A stretch of 64,000 nucleotides of DNA from Bacillus testis (GTDB taxonomy: Bacteria; Bacillota; Bacilli; Bacillales; DSM-1321). A model generated the notes under the pieces. That model was not told the origin of the DNA. It ran no database searches and saw only the letters and a program-made list of their open reading frames with translations. Within the stretch, counting starts at the first letter, position 1, and every line of letters begins with the position of its first letter. Both the position numbers and the translations under genes were made by a program. The stretch is from positions 3,454,735 through 3,518,734 of the forward strand of contig NZ_LN851186.1 of the NCBI RefSeq assembly GCF_001243895.1, given 5' to 3'. Shown one piece after another: positions 18,368 to 30,460 of this stretch.

Positions 18368-19216
18368 CTAGAATAAGTCCAATTGTCTGGGGGCCAGCTG
18401 TGTATAGGTAATGCCCAGCATGTCAATCATCTGTTTGGCATTTAACGCCGCGTCCCCTCCAGAATTATTGTTAAAAACCATGTAGATATCATTCGTTTGG
18501 TTTTGCAGCAGTTGGAGATATTCCTTCCATTCTTGAAGTTCTTTTTCATTATATTTATATAAGAAACGGACAGCCCGCCAATTCTCCCCGTTAGCAGGCT
18601 TATTCCAACCGTAAACATTGCGGCCATGCATGCGGATAAAGGCTTTGCCCCTATCGGTTGCCTGTAAAACAAGTGGAACCGATCCCTCACCTGCCTGGGG
18701 TTCATCGCAAATACAATGAATCCAGCCCTCTTCCCTCATAAACTGAAGCGTCTTATCGCGGTATTCTTCACTGAACCAAGTCTGGTTTCTGAATTCAAGC
18801 GCTAGGGGAATATCCCCCATTTGCAATTTGCACCATCTTAAATAAGTGACATTTTCCTTAGTGCATTGAAACCAAGGCGGAAACTGGAACAAGACCATCG
18901 CAAGGCAATCATTCTCTATATAAGGAAGCAGGGATTCCCTAAAAGCCGCAAACATAGCTTCTTTGCTGTCAAAAGGAATTTTCCCTCTGCTATGGCCCGT
19001 CATCCCTTGATAAGCCTTAACGATAAATTGGAAACCATCAGGCGTTTCACGGATCCACTTTTCACTGTTTCTTCGGGGTTGAATGGCATAGAAAGCTGTA
19101 TCCACCTCAACGATGGGAAAATGCTCAGCATATCCCTTTAACCGGTCTCGGGCAGGAAGTTTATGTCCATAAAGGAATTCATGGTCTCCCCAACCTGTCA
19201 CACCAATATAGATCAT
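18368..19216 (-). CDS. yunF: YunF-like DUF72 protein
   Basis: 282 residues, a DUF72 TIM-barrel-like protein. Typical landmarks are IYIGVTGWGDHEFLYG at the start, HFPIVEVDTAFYAIQP, FIVKAYQGMTGH, FQFPPWF and AFIRMHGRN near the C-terminus. The family function is unknown. Start at 19216. It is separated from the yunD-like gene by only about 78 bases and has the same orientation, consistent with a yunF-yunD-yunC unit. yunE is absent here. Confidence 0.85.
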   Translation of the reverse strand: MIYIGVTGWGDHEFLYGHKLPARDRLKGYAEHFPIVEVDTAFYAIQPRRNSEKWIRETPDGFQFIVKAYQGMTGHSRGKIPFDSKEAMFAAFRESLLPYIENDCLAMVLFQFPPWFQCTKENVTYLRWCKLQMGDIPLALEFRNQTWFSEEYRDKTLQFMREEGWIHCICDEPQAGEGSVPLVLQATDRGKAFIRMHGRNVYGWNKPANGENWRAVRFLYKYNEKELQEWKEYLQLLQNQTNDIYMVFNNNSGGDAALNAKQMIDMLGITYTQLAPRQLDLF

Positions 19217-19416
19217 CCCTAATCACTTCCTATCCTCTATTACTGTCATTTTATCATAGGAAAAATCAGAAAGCTCAAATCCTGCGCTTCGTAATTTTAA
19301 ATCCTTACTTAGGAAAAAGGGCCCTTTCCCTCTAAACAAAAGTGATTGGACTAGCATATGCTAAAAAGCAGAGGATATTATTTTCTTCAAGTGTACGACA
19401 GAAAGGAATGGGCAGA

Positions 19417-19818
19417 ATGAGCTCTAAAAATCAACTTTGCCAAGAATTTGCTAGAATACTCGGCGGGCAAGGAAGCCTGGATCGAAATGGGGTTTGTTTA
19501 GTACAAAAATTTCGCAATATAGACTTCAAGATTCTCGGACGCCATACAAAGTCTCCGTTGGTCAATCCTCAATTTTTTTCATTTGAGCAATTGGACCGTC
19601 AGGGAAATGCTTTGAATTTAGGGGAAACGGTTCTTTTGCAATCAGAAATCAATCCTTTATTGACTGAACTGCGAAAAATGGACATTATTGTAACCGCTGT
19701 TCATAACCACTGGCTATTCGACCACCCGCGTGCCATGTATATGCACTTTGAATCCATTGAGCCGCCACTGGAATTTGCCAGAAAGATAAGAAGAGCATTT
19801 AGAGTATTAAAGAAATAA
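19417..19818 (+). CDS. DUF1259 (LppY/LpqO-like) protein
   Basis: 133 residues from the ATG at 19417; upstream in-frame starts at 19342 and 19408 have no usable ribosome site. The C-terminal block VTAVHNHWLFDHPRAMYMHF is the hallmark of DUF1259, with conserved histidines that look like a metal site. Family members are often lipoproteins, but this one lacks a signal peptide. It is the only plus-strand gene between yunF and suf and is not part of the B. subtilis order as I recall it, so it may be an insertion. Function unknown. Confidence 0.7.
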   Translation: MSSKNQLCQEFARILGGQGSLDRNGVCLVQKFRNIDFKILGRHTKSPLVNPQFFSFEQLDRQGNALNLGETVLLQSEINPLLTELRKMDIIVTAVHNHWLFDHPRAMYMHFESIEPPLEFARKIRRAFRVLKK

Positions 19819-19839
19819 GCAGACTTTTTAAGGTCCTAT

Positions 19840-19925
19840 TTTCTTTGGTCGGCGAGAATTGTCCCTCACCACCCGCTAGTTGAACCAACCGGATTCTTAC
19901 AGTAGATTGATCTCCAATTCTTAAC
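19840..19925 (+). repeat. Dispersed intergenic element, copy H (middle part)
   Basis: Contains GTCGGCGAG, CCCTCACCACCCGCTAG and TTGAACCAACCGGATTCTTA, the central blocks of the element. It lies between convergent genes. Confidence 0.55.
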
Positions 19926-19937
19926 ACTTGTTAGCAC

Positions 19938-19985
19938 GAAAAAAAAGGCATATGAAATGAAAACATTTCATATGCCTTTTCGTGG
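19938..19985 (-). terminator. Bidirectional terminator at the end of the suf operon
   Basis: AAAAGGCATATGAAATG pairs with CATTTCATATGCCTTTT around AAAA; A and T runs flank both sides. Confidence 0.9.
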
Positions 19986-19996
19986 TTAAAATCAAA

Positions 19997-21394
19997 TTAT
20001 CCAATAGAACCTTCCATCTCGAATTTAATCAAGCGGTTCATTTCAACTGCATATTCCATTGGAAGTTCTTTAGTGAATGGCTCGATGAAGCCCATAACGA
20101 TCATTTCAGTCGCTTCTTGCTCTGAAATGCCTCGGCTCATCAAATAGAATAATTGCTCTTCAGAAACCTTCGAAACTTTTGCTTCATGTTCCAAAGAGAT
20201 ATTATCATTCAGGATTTCATTATAAGGAATCGTATCAGAAGTTGATTGATTATCCATAATCAATGTATCACATTCAATGTTGGAACGAGCTCCATCCGCT
20301 TTGCGTCCAAAGTGAACGATTCCGCGGTACGTTACTTTTCCGCCATGCTTGGAGATGGATTTGGATACAATCGTTGAAGATGTATTTGGCGCCAAATGGA
20401 TCATTTTAGCACCAGCATCCTGGTGTTGCCCTTTGCCGGCAATCGCAATAGATAATGTTAAACCTCTTGCCCCTTCGCCTTTAAGAAGAACAGCTGGATA
20501 TTTCATCGTCAATTTAGAACCGATATTTCCGTCAATCCATTCCATTGTTGCGTTTGCATCACATGTTGCACGCTTCGTAACGAGATTATATACGTTATTT
20601 GCCCAGTTTTGGATGGTTGTATAGCGGCAGTATGCATCCTTCTTGATGATGATCTCAACTACAGCACTATGCAATGAATTTGTTGTATATACAGGAGCTG
20701 TACATCCTTCTACATAATGCACGCTTGCTCCTTCATCAACGATGATCAGCGTACGCTCGAATTGGCCCATGTTTTCAGAGTTGATACGGAAGTATGCTTG
20801 CAGCGGCGTATCCAATTTCACGCCCTTAGGCACATAAATGAAAGATCCGCCTGACCAAACTGCTGAGTTAAGCGCTGCGAACTTGTTATCCGTTGGCGGA
20901 ATGACAGTCGCCCAATGCTCGCGGAAAATATCTTCGTTTTCGCGGAGAGCGGAGTCTGTATCCTTGAAGATGATTCCTTGTTCTTCAAGCTCTTCCTTCA
21001 TGTTATGATAGACAACTTCAGATTCGTATTGGGCAGATACGCCGGCAAGGTATTTTTGCTCTGCTTCCGGAATGCCCAGTTTATCGAATGTTTGCTTGAT
21101 TTCATCAGGCACTTCATCCCAAGATTTTTCCGATTTCTCAGATGGCTTAACGTAATACGTAATCTCATCGAAATTCAAACCGGATAAATCCCCGCCCCAT
21201 TGCGGCATAGGCATTTTATAAAAGTACTCCAATGATTTCAAACGGAAATCAAGCATCCATTGAGGTTCATTCTTCATTTTTGAGATTTCTTCAACAATCT
21301 CTTTCGTAAGTCCGCGCTTCGAACGGAAAATACTAACGTCACGGTCGGAAAATCCGTATTTATAATCACCGATTTCTGGCATTTTTTTTGCCAT
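19997..21394 (-). CDS. sufB: Fe-S cluster assembly protein SufB
   Basis: 465 residues, scaffold subunit of the SufBCD complex on which clusters are assembled. The SufBD core is recognisable in [25 protein letters not shown] (read in parts), the C-terminal [19 protein letters not shown] and the QTP-like beta-helix repeats between. Start at 21394 with GGAGG upstream. Last gene of sufCDSUB; a strong terminator follows. Confidence 0.95.
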   Translation of the reverse strand: MAKKMPEIGDYKYGFSDRDVSIFRSKRGLTKEIVEEISKMKNEPQWMLDFRLKSLEYFYKMPMPQWGGDLSGLNFDEITYYVKPSEKSEKSWDEVPDEIKQTFDKLGIPEAEQKYLAGVSAQYESEVVYHNMKEELEEQGIIFKDTDSALRENEDIFREHWATVIPPTDNKFAALNSAVWSGGSFIYVPKGVKLDTPLQAYFRINSENMGQFERTLIIVDEGASVHYVEGCTAPVYTTNSLHSAVVEIIIKKDAYCRYTTIQNWANNVYNLVTKRATCDANATMEWIDGNIGSKLTMKYPAVLLKGEGARGLTLSIAIAGKGQHQDAGAKMIHLAPNTSSTIVSKSISKHGGKVTYRGIVHFGRKADGARSNIECDTLIMDNQSTSDTIPYNEILNDNISLEHEAKVSKVSEEQLFYLMSRGISEQEATEMIVMGFIEPFTKELPMEYAVEMNRLIKFEMEGSIG

Positions 21395-21468
21395 TGGACG
21401 AATCCCTCCATTTCACAGTCCATCCTGGAAACATTGTTCTTTCCTTTCCTAGATGGATGCTGATAATC

Positions 21469-24428
<2,960 letters not shown>

Positions 24429-24445
24429 CGAAATCCCCCCAGCAC

Positions 24446-25234
24446 TTACGCTTCTTGGCCTTCAGTTTCGTCTTCTTCAATACCTAGTTCTTTCTTGATC
24501 CAGTCATATCCTTCAGCTTCCAGACGTTGTGCAAGTTCTGGACCGCCTGATTTAACGATGCGGCCTTGCATCATAACGTGGATGTAATCAGGAGTGATAT
24601 AGTTCAACAGGCGTTGATAGTGGGTGATAATCAAGCATCCGAAATCTTCGCTGCGCATTTCATTTACGCCCTTAGAAACAACTTTTAGAGCATCGATGTC
24701 TAAACCGGAGTCGATTTCGTCAAGGATGGCAATCTTCGGTTTAATCATCATTAATTGAAGGATTTCATTACGTTTTTTCTCTCCGCCTGAGAAACCTTCA
24801 TTCAAATAACGTTGGGCCATATCTGGATCCATTTCAAGGAATTCCATTTTCTTGTCCATTTCGCGGATGAATTTCATGAGGGAAATCTCATCGCCTTCTT
24901 CACGGCGGCTGTTGATTGCGGAACGCAAGAAGTCAGCATTGGTTACGCCGGAGATTTCACTTGGGTATTGCATAGCAAGAAACAAGCCTGCTTGAGCGCG
25001 CTCGTCAACTTCCATTTCCAATACGTCTTCGCCATCTAATGTAACGCTTCCACTTGTAACTTCATATTTAGGATGCCCCATAATAGCAGATGATAAGGTA
25101 GATTTACCAGTTCCGTTCGGTCCCATGATTACATGGATTTCTCCGCCGCTAACTTCAAGGTCTACCCCTTTTAGGATTTCCTTATCCTCGATGGCAACGT
25201 GCAGATCTTTCACTTTCAATGTAGAACGTGTCAT
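24446..25234 (-). CDS. sufC: Fe-S cluster assembly ATPase SufC
   Basis: 262 residues, ABC-type ATPase. Walker A GPNGTGKST (residues ~39-47), signature FSGGEKKR, and Walker B AILDEIDSGLD are complete. It dimerises on SufB/SufD to drive scaffold changes. Start at 25234 after TTGGAGG. First gene of sufCDSUB, an order standard for Bacillaceae. Confidence 0.97.
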   Translation of the reverse strand: MTRSTLKVKDLHVAIEDKEILKGVDLEVSGGEIHVIMGPNGTGKSTLSSAIMGHPKYEVTSGSVTLDGEDVLEMEVDERAQAGLFLAMQYPSEISGVTNADFLRSAINSRREEGDEISLMKFIREMDKKMEFLEMDPDMAQRYLNEGFSGGEKKRNEILQLMMIKPKIAILDEIDSGLDIDALKVVSKGVNEMRSEDFGCLIITHYQRLLNYITPDYIHVMMQGRIVKSGGPELAQRLEAEGYDWIKKELGIEEDETEGQEA

Positions 25235-25308
25235 ATTTATACCTCCAACAATGTCATATATAGTAAATATATTTCAAAAACTTATTCTCACTTTATTCTC
25301 ATTACAAT

Positions 25309-25335
25309 ATTATAACAAATGAAAAGTAGAATCAA
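25309..25335 (-). promoter_or_regulatory. Candidate promoter of the suf operon
   Basis: A perfect TATAAT -10 at 25309-25314 with TTGATT 15 bp upstream, a short spacer. Downstream are two GAGAATA copies in direct orientation, which do not form a clear Fur or PerR palindrome. Confidence 0.45.
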
Positions 25336-25456
25336 CTAATTATGCCTTCTTAATCACTGTGCCGATAGTGCATATTCTGCCAGTGTTCCCAGGCCGATTA
25401 ACATACTTTTATTTTTTCTTCTATATGTATACTACTCCATTATGCGCAAGAAGTAA

Positions 25457-25494
25457 AAAAACCAGATAATAAAAGCATCTGGTTTTTTTCTCCA
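25457..25494 (-). terminator. Hairpin terminator upstream of suf
   Basis: AAAAAACCAGAT pairs with ATCTGGTTTTTT (loop AATAAAAGC region) with T/A runs on both sides. The minus-strand gene it would close is the small frame ending at 25497. Confidence 0.8.
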
Positions 25495-25496
25495 AC

Positions 25497-25649
25497 TTAT
25501 TTAAATACCCGCCGACTGTATTCATTCAAGATTTGATGACTTTGAGCGTAGCTTCTTTCTCTCTTTCTCTCAACACGCATCCTTACGTCCAAGTTCCGGC
25601 TGTAAACGTCATAGCCTACTCCGTGAGAAGATTGCATCGCCTTTTCCAT
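25497..25649 (-). CDS. Putative small basic protein, unrecognised, start uncertain
   Basis: From the ATG at 25649 the frame encodes 50 residues, beginning M-E-K-A-M-Q-S-S-H-G-V-G-Y-D and ending N-E-Y-S-R-R-V-F-K, rich in Arg, Ser and Tyr. The same frame stays open upstream to about 25725 with protein-like composition, but that part has no ATG or GTG with a ribosome site; AAAGGA lies 7 nt before an ATT codon. A strong terminator follows 3 bases after the stop, which supports a transcribed gene. I do not recognise the family. It could also be the 3' remnant of a decayed gene. Confidence 0.45.
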   Translation of the reverse strand: MEKAMQSSHGVGYDVYSRNLDVRMRVERKRERSYAQSHQILNEYSRRVFK

Positions 25650-25729
25650 TTCACTTGTCACATTCAAATCCAACTCATGAGAGTTAATAATGAACCAATC
25701 CTTTCTTTTATGCGTTAGCTCCTAACGCT

Positions 25730-25964
25730 TTGTCGTTTATTAGGATAACACTTTATTCATGTTGCCTACAAACTGTATATACCCGCATATACGGAAGCTA
25801 ATCATCTTGAGCATGAATAGCAGGAAAAATAAATACTAGGCCTTACATATACTCGTGAATCCTTCCATATAAGCATCCAAAGCATCCCATATGAAAAGCG
25901 GACAGCAATCACCACATTGAGAATGATTGTTATTCAAATGAGAATAGAGGCCTATTTTACTCTA
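25730..25964. other. Gene-free stretch with a Fur-like motif
   Basis: No convincing coding frame. Around 25918-25946 the sequence TTGAGAATGATTGTTATTC followed by AAATGAGAATAG resembles an iron-box (Fur) site and would lie upstream of the small minus-strand frame at 25497. Confidence 0.35.
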
Positions 25965-25993
25965 AAAAAAGAGACCCGGACAACCGGATCCCT
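25965..25993 (-). terminator. Terminator of metNPQ
   Basis: GGATCCGG pairs with CCGGGTCT (G-U allowed) across TTGT, then CTTTTTTTAG on the minus strand. Confidence 0.8.
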
Positions 25994-26000
25994 TAACTGC

Positions 26001-26834
26001 TTATTCGGATACAGGCACTACTGCACCTTTATATTTATCTTTAATGAAGTCTTGGATTTCCTTTGAATGAAGAACATCCACCAGCGTTTGAATATCTTTA
26101 TTGTCTTTGTCTTCTTTACGGACAGCAATCACATTTACGTATGGAGATTCAGATCCTTCAATGGCAATGGAGTCTTTAAGCGGGTTTAGCCCGCCATCAA
26201 TTGCAAAGTTGCTGTTGATGGCAACAGCGTCGCCTTCGTCATTCTTATAGACCTGTGTTAAAAGTGGTGCATCGATGTCTGTTTTGAACTTAAGTTTTTT
26301 TGGATTGTCGACAATATCCTTCACCGTTGCAGCGGTTTTATCAATACCCTCTTTTAGCTTGATCAATCCTTTAGCTTCCAGTAACGATAAAACGCGGCCG
26401 TGGTCGGCTACTGAAGAACTCATGATGATTTCAGCGCCTTTCGGCAAATCTGTCAGCTTCTTATATTTTTTAGAATAGATGCCGATCGGTTCAATATGGA
26501 TACCGCCTGCATTGACAAAGCCGTAATTGTTTTCTTTATTTTGAAGCTCAAGATATGGGATGTGTTGGAAGTAGTTGGCATCCAAATCTTTTTCAGCCAA
26601 TGCTTTATTCGGCATTACATAATCATTGTACTTAACGATTTTCAGATCGATTCCTTTTTTCTCAAGCAACGGTTTTGCTTCTTCAAGAATTTCGGCATGA
26701 GGCACGTTTGTGGCTCCGACAGTCAACTTAGGATTGTCACCTGATGAAGATTTATCATCTTTGTCACTTGTACCGCATGCTGCCAACAATAGAGTTAAAG
26801 CTAGAACAAATAGTAAACTAATGCGTTTCTTCAT
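26001..26834 (-). CDS. metQ: Methionine-binding lipoprotein MetQ
   Basis: 277 residues. Lipoprotein signal with lipobox L-A-A-C, giving Cys20 as the lipidated residue. The mature part is an NlpA/MetQ substrate-binding protein, with TVGATNVPHAEILEEAKPLL and LDANYFQHIPYLE as family landmarks. It captures methionine for the MetNP transporter encoded directly upstream. Last gene of the S-box-controlled metN-metP-metQ operon. Confidence 0.95.
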   Translation of the reverse strand: MKKRISLLFVLALTLLLAACGTSDKDDKSSSGDNPKLTVGATNVPHAEILEEAKPLLEKKGIDLKIVKYNDYVMPNKALAEKDLDANYFQHIPYLELQNKENNYGFVNAGGIHIEPIGIYSKKYKKLTDLPKGAEIIMSSSVADHGRVLSLLEAKGLIKLKEGIDKTAATVKDIVDNPKKLKFKTDIDAPLLTQVYKNDEGDAVAINSNFAIDGGLNPLKDSIAIEGSESPYVNVIAVRKEDKDNKDIQTLVDVLHSKEIQDFIKDKYKGAVVPVSE

Positions 26835-26847
26835 TTTATTCTCTCCT

Positions 26848-27516
26848 TTATCTTTTATCTGTTATACGAGTGAAGAAATCACCGATAAACTGAACGATGA
26901 AGACAATCACCAATGTGATGACTGTCGCCACCAGGGTTACATCTGATTGGCCTCGTTGATATCCTTCAAGGTAAGCCACATTACCCAGGCCGCCCGCACC
27001 GACGACACCTGCCATGGCTGTGGATCCAATCAAGGCAATTGCTGTTACGGTAATGCCTGAAATGATGGCCGGTTTGGCTTCAGGCAATAAGACACTCCAT
27101 ATGATTGTACTTGTTTTGGCACCCATCGCTTTTGCTGCTTCAATGACACCCTTATCTATTTCACGGAGAGCAATTTCAACCATCCGCGCATAAAAAGGGG
27201 CTGTTCCGATGATCAGAGCGGGAAGCGCAGCCTTGGCCCCAATCATTGTTCCCATCAATGATTTTGTGAATGGGATTAAAAGGACAATCAATATAATGAA
27301 CGGTATGCTTCGGAATATATTCACGTAAGCACCGACAATTCCGTAAACCAGCCGATTTTGCCACAAATTTCCTTTTGATGTTAAAAATAAAATCAGCCCT
27401 AAAGCGACTCCTACTATAAATACGAATAATAACGAGATTGCGGACATGAACAGTGTTTCATATGTTGCCTCCCACATCACATCCCAATCCAAGTTCTGAA
27501 AAAATGAATCATTCAT
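26848..27516 (-). CDS. metP: Methionine ABC transporter permease MetP (MetI)
   Basis: 222 residues, five to six membrane helices. The ABC permease EAA-type loop is AAKAMGAKTSTIIWSVLLPEAKP near residues 135-157, the contact with MetN. The start at 27516 overlaps the metN stop by 8 bases. Confidence 0.95.
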   Translation of the reverse strand: MNDSFFQNLDWDVMWEATYETLFMSAISLLFVFIVGVALGLILFLTSKGNLWQNRLVYGIVGAYVNIFRSIPFIILIVLLIPFTKSLMGTMIGAKAALPALIIGTAPFYARMVEIALREIDKGVIEAAKAMGAKTSTIIWSVLLPEAKPAIISGITVTAIALIGSTAMAGVVGAGGLGNVAYLEGYQRGQSDVTLVATVITLVIVFIVQFIGDFFTRITDKR

Positions 27517-28537
27517 GTGTAATCACCTCCACGCCCACTCTACGTTTTTGCAGGAAGTCAATAGCCTGCTGCAGTTCGGGAGCACTTCCGTCTATATGCA
27601 GGAACAGTGTTCCATACGATCCTTTCTGTGTCTGGGCAATTTTTCCCTCGATGATGTTAATATCAAAAGCGAACTCGCGGATTAACTGGCTCACCACAGG
27701 CTGATCTGTATCATCGCCGACAAACGTAAGCTTCACCACATGCCCCGAAGGGAATTTTTTCAATAAGTTATCAATTGCCTCCTGTGTGTCTTCCGGATCG
27801 GTCAATTGCTCAACAAACCGTTTGGTGATCGGCGCCTGAGGATTTTTGAAGACATCCAGCACATCGCCCAATTCCACAACCCGGCCAGCTTCCATCACCG
27901 CTACCCGATGGCAGATTTTTTGGATGACATGCATTTCATGAGTGATGAGAACAATCGTTAAATTCAATTTCTGATTAATATCGACCAATAATTCGAGGAT
28001 ACTATCGGTTGTTTGCGGATCAAGAGCCGAAGTTGCTTCATCGCATAAAAGCACTTTGGGATTATTGGCCAAAGCGCGGGCTATGCCAACACGCTGTTTC
28101 TGCCCTCCACTTAACTGCGAAGGATAGGCATCTCCTCTGCCTTCAAGGCCTACAAGACTGATCAGCTCATCGACACGCGCCAAGCGCTGCTTTGCAGGAA
28201 CACCGGCAATTTCAAGCGGAAAAGCGATATTTTCGCGGACCGTTCTGGACCATAATAAGTTGAAATGCTGAAAGATCATTCCAATTTCATGCCTTGCTTT
28301 TCGAAGTTGTGCTCCTTTCGCTGATGAAATGATGTGCTCCCCAACCGTTATACTTCCTTCTGTAGGCACTTCCAAGCCATTCAACATCCGGATCAGTGTA
28401 CTTTTCCCGGCGCCGCTGTATCCGATGACCCCAAATATCTCGCCAGCGTCAATATCGATTGATACTGAATCAACAGCCTTTAATGAAGAACCGGATTTAC
28501 CCGTGAATATCTTTGTTACGTTATCTATTTTTATCAT
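27509..28537 (-). CDS. metN: Methionine ABC transporter ATPase MetN
   Basis: 342 residues from the ATG at 28537 with GAGGTG 7 nt upstream. Walker A is GYSGAGKST, signature LSGGQKQR, Walker B VLLCDEATSALDP. The C-terminal ~75 residues form a NIL domain, which in MetN binds methionine and inhibits transport. First gene of metNPQ, behind a SAM riboswitch. Confidence 0.95.
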   Translation of the reverse strand: MIKIDNVTKIFTGKSGSSLKAVDSVSIDIDAGEIFGVIGYSGAGKSTLIRMLNGLEVPTEGSITVGEHIISSAKGAQLRKARHEIGMIFQHFNLLWSRTVRENIAFPLEIAGVPAKQRLARVDELISLVGLEGRGDAYPSQLSGGQKQRVGIARALANNPKVLLCDEATSALDPQTTDSILELLVDINQKLNLTIVLITHEMHVIQKICHRVAVMEAGRVVELGDVLDVFKNPQAPITKRFVEQLTDPEDTQEAIDNLLKKFPSGHVVKLTFVGDDTDQPVVSQLIREFAFDINIIEGKIAQTQKGSYGTLFLHIDGSAPELQQAIDFLQKRRVGVEVITHE

Positions 28538-28590
28538 GATCAATCACCTCTTTGTAACTACTCACATTCCCTTAAAATGTTTCTCTAAAA

Positions 28591-28626
28591 TAATAAAAGC
28601 CTTTCTGCAAAAATGAGCAGAAAGGC
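28591..28626 (-). terminator. Terminator of the metN S-box
   Basis: GCCTTTCTGC pairs with GCAGAAAGGC, then TTTTATTATTTT on the minus strand. Confidence 0.9.
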
Positions 28627-28647
28627 ATGAATAGAAACAGGGACCTT

Positions 28648-28758
28648 TCTCTCATCTACCAAAGCATTTTTGCTTTGTGTGAATTGGCACCATTTCAAAA
28701 ATATTTTGACGGTTGCCGGGTTTCATCGGGCACATCCCTCCACCTCTCTTGATAAGAG
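28648..28758 (-). promoter_or_regulatory. SAM riboswitch (S box) of metNPQ
   Basis: Minus strand: CTCTTATCAAGAG, AGGTGGAGGGA, GCCCGATGAAACCCGGCAAC, a GGTGCCAATTC segment, and GATGAGAG closing P1. These are the core S-box blocks. SAM binding is expected to favour the terminator at 28591-28626. Confidence 0.95.
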
Positions 28759-28865
28759 CTTCGCAATATTTATTTAATTTAATTGTTTACAATGAATAAG
28801 TTAATGTGATTCTATCATTATATAAAAATACTGTCAATGAAGCTTTTGGCATGCCATATGCTTTT

Positions 28866-30188
28866 TTAGTCTGTTAATAGGACTTCATTTGGCACTGATG
28901 TCTTGCCCGTTGCTGCTTCAATGGCCTTTTCCAGTTCTTCAATCAAATCGTCGACATGTTCGATTCCAATCGATAAACGGACTAGATCCTCGCTTACTCC
29001 GGAAAGCTTCAGTTCTTCCTCGCCCAGTTGCTGGTGGGTAGTGGACGCCGGATGGATGATCAGGCTTTTGGCATCTCCCACATTGGCCACATGGCTCCAC
29101 AACTGGATCGAATTAATAAGGGCTGCTCCCGCTTCTCTTCCTCCCTCTATGCCGAATACAACAACTGCTCCCGCTCCTTTTGGCAGGTAATGGTCCGCCA
29201 GCGCTTTATTCGGGTGGCCGCTGTCCCCTGGATAAAGAACCCACTCGACTGCGGGGTGGCCTTTTAAATATTCGACGATTCGTTTTGTATTGGCTACATG
29301 CTCTTTCATTCTTACATGCAAGGTCTCCAATCCCAACGTAAATTGAAAGGCATTGAAAGGGGACAGCGCCGGACCCAAATCACGCAGCAATTGTACTCTT
29401 GCCTTTACGATATAGGCGGCTTCGCCATGCGTTTCGGCAAACACCATGTCATGATAGCTTGGATCTGGGGTAGTAAAGCCAGGAAACTTGCCAGAGCCCC
29501 AGTCAAATTTTCCGCCGTCCACTATGATTCCTCCAAGCGTTGTGCCATTGCCAAGCAGCCACTTAGTCGCGGAATGGACAACAATATCCGCACCAAAATC
29601 AATCGGCTTGCAGAGATATGGCGTGGCAAGAGTATTATCAACAATTAGTGGAATCCCATTCTCGTGAGCGATTTCTGCCACTTTCTCAATATCCAGGACA
29701 TGAAGGCTTGGATTCCCTATTGTTTCAGCAAAAATGGCTTTCGTCTTCGGCGTGATGGCAGAGCGGAAATTTTCCGGCTGATCAGGCTCGACCAACTTAG
29801 CTTTTATGCCATATTTGGGAAGTGTATTGGCCAGGAGGTTGAATGTTCCTCCATACAAATTAGAAGCTGCTACGATTTCATCGCCGGCTCCGGCAATATT
29901 AAGGATGGCCAGCGTAATAGCAGCCATGCCGCTAGATACGCCCAATGCGCCTATTCCGCCTTCCAGCTGTGCCATACGTTCTTCAAACACAGAGACGGTC
30001 GGATTGTGGATTCTAGAATAGATATATCCGGGTTCCTTGAGCCCAAAAAGATTAGCCGCATGTTCGCTGTCCTTGAATAAATAGGCATTGCTTTGATAAA
30101 TGGGGGCAGAACGAGCTCCCGTTACTGGATCGGCCCGCAAGCCGCCATGTATACTTACTGTTTCAAACCGATACTTTTTATCGCTCAT
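28866..30188 (-). CDS. metY: O-acetylhomoserine sulfhydrylase (aminocarboxypropyltransferase)
   Basis: 440 residues from the ATG at 30188, preceded by GGGAGG; the in-frame extension upstream lies in the riboswitch leader. A Cys/Met metabolism PLP enzyme. SAPIYQSNAYLFKDSEHAANLF at the start and VHSATKWLLGNGTTLGG with the PLP lysine are diagnostic, and the ~440-residue length with the inserted loop separates it from cystathionine synthases. It makes homocysteine from O-acetylhomoserine and sulfide. Homoserine for this route comes from hom at 4010. Its own S-box argues for methionine synthesis rather than cysteine. Confidence 0.92.
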   Translation of the reverse strand: MSDKKYRFETVSIHGGLRADPVTGARSAPIYQSNAYLFKDSEHAANLFGLKEPGYIYSRIHNPTVSVFEERMAQLEGGIGALGVSSGMAAITLAILNIAGAGDEIVAASNLYGGTFNLLANTLPKYGIKAKLVEPDQPENFRSAITPKTKAIFAETIGNPSLHVLDIEKVAEIAHENGIPLIVDNTLATPYLCKPIDFGADIVVHSATKWLLGNGTTLGGIIVDGGKFDWGSGKFPGFTTPDPSYHDMVFAETHGEAAYIVKARVQLLRDLGPALSPFNAFQFTLGLETLHVRMKEHVANTKRIVEYLKGHPAVEWVLYPGDSGHPNKALADHYLPKGAGAVVVFGIEGGREAGAALINSIQLWSHVANVGDAKSLIIHPASTTHQQLGEEELKLSGVSEDLVRLSIGIEHVDDLIEELEKAIEAATGKTSVPNEVLLTD

Positions 30189-30227
30189 CCGTTTTTCCTC
30201 CCTAACCCTCTCTCTTTTGTCCATGAC

Positions 30228-30253
30228 AAAAAGCTTCTTCAAAGAGAAGAAGC
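30228..30253 (-). terminator. Terminator of the metY S-box
   Basis: GGCTTCTTCTC pairs with GAAGAAGCT across TTT, then TTTTTGTC on the minus strand. Confidence 0.85.
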
Positions 30254-30265
30254 CCTGACGTACGA

Positions 30266-30372
30266 TCTTCTCATCTTTGCGGAACTATTCATTCCGCTGG
30301 ATTTGGCACCGTGCATATCCATGCCGGTTGCCGGGCTTCACAGGGCCGCTCCCTCCACCACTCTTGATAAGA
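30266..30372 (-). promoter_or_regulatory. SAM riboswitch (S box) of metY
   Basis: Minus strand: TCTTATCAAGAG, GGTGGAGGGA, GGCCCTGTGAAGCCCGGCAA, GGTGCCAAATCC, and GATGAGAAG. A second, separate S box 1.5 kb from that of metNPQ. Confidence 0.95.
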
Positions 30373-30460
30373 TAATTCTGATTTATTTCATCAACTTAAA
30401 TGGAAATATATCACTTTCCATCCGTATAAGTCAATGCTTTATTTTTAAAATTTAAAATAA

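Noticed and set aside
25270-25320. Fur or PerR box in the suf promoter
   Set aside because: The GAGAATA copies are direct repeats, not the inverted 7-1-7 arrangement; evidence was too weak to list as an operator.
25840-25945. Short minus-strand frame containing C-G-D-C-C
   Set aside because: About 33 codons with only a TTG start, no ribosome site, and overlap with the Fur-like motif; likely chance.
30189-30242. N-terminal extension of metY by 18 residues
   Set aside because: It runs through the riboswitch terminator region; the ATG at 30188 has an ideal ribosome site.
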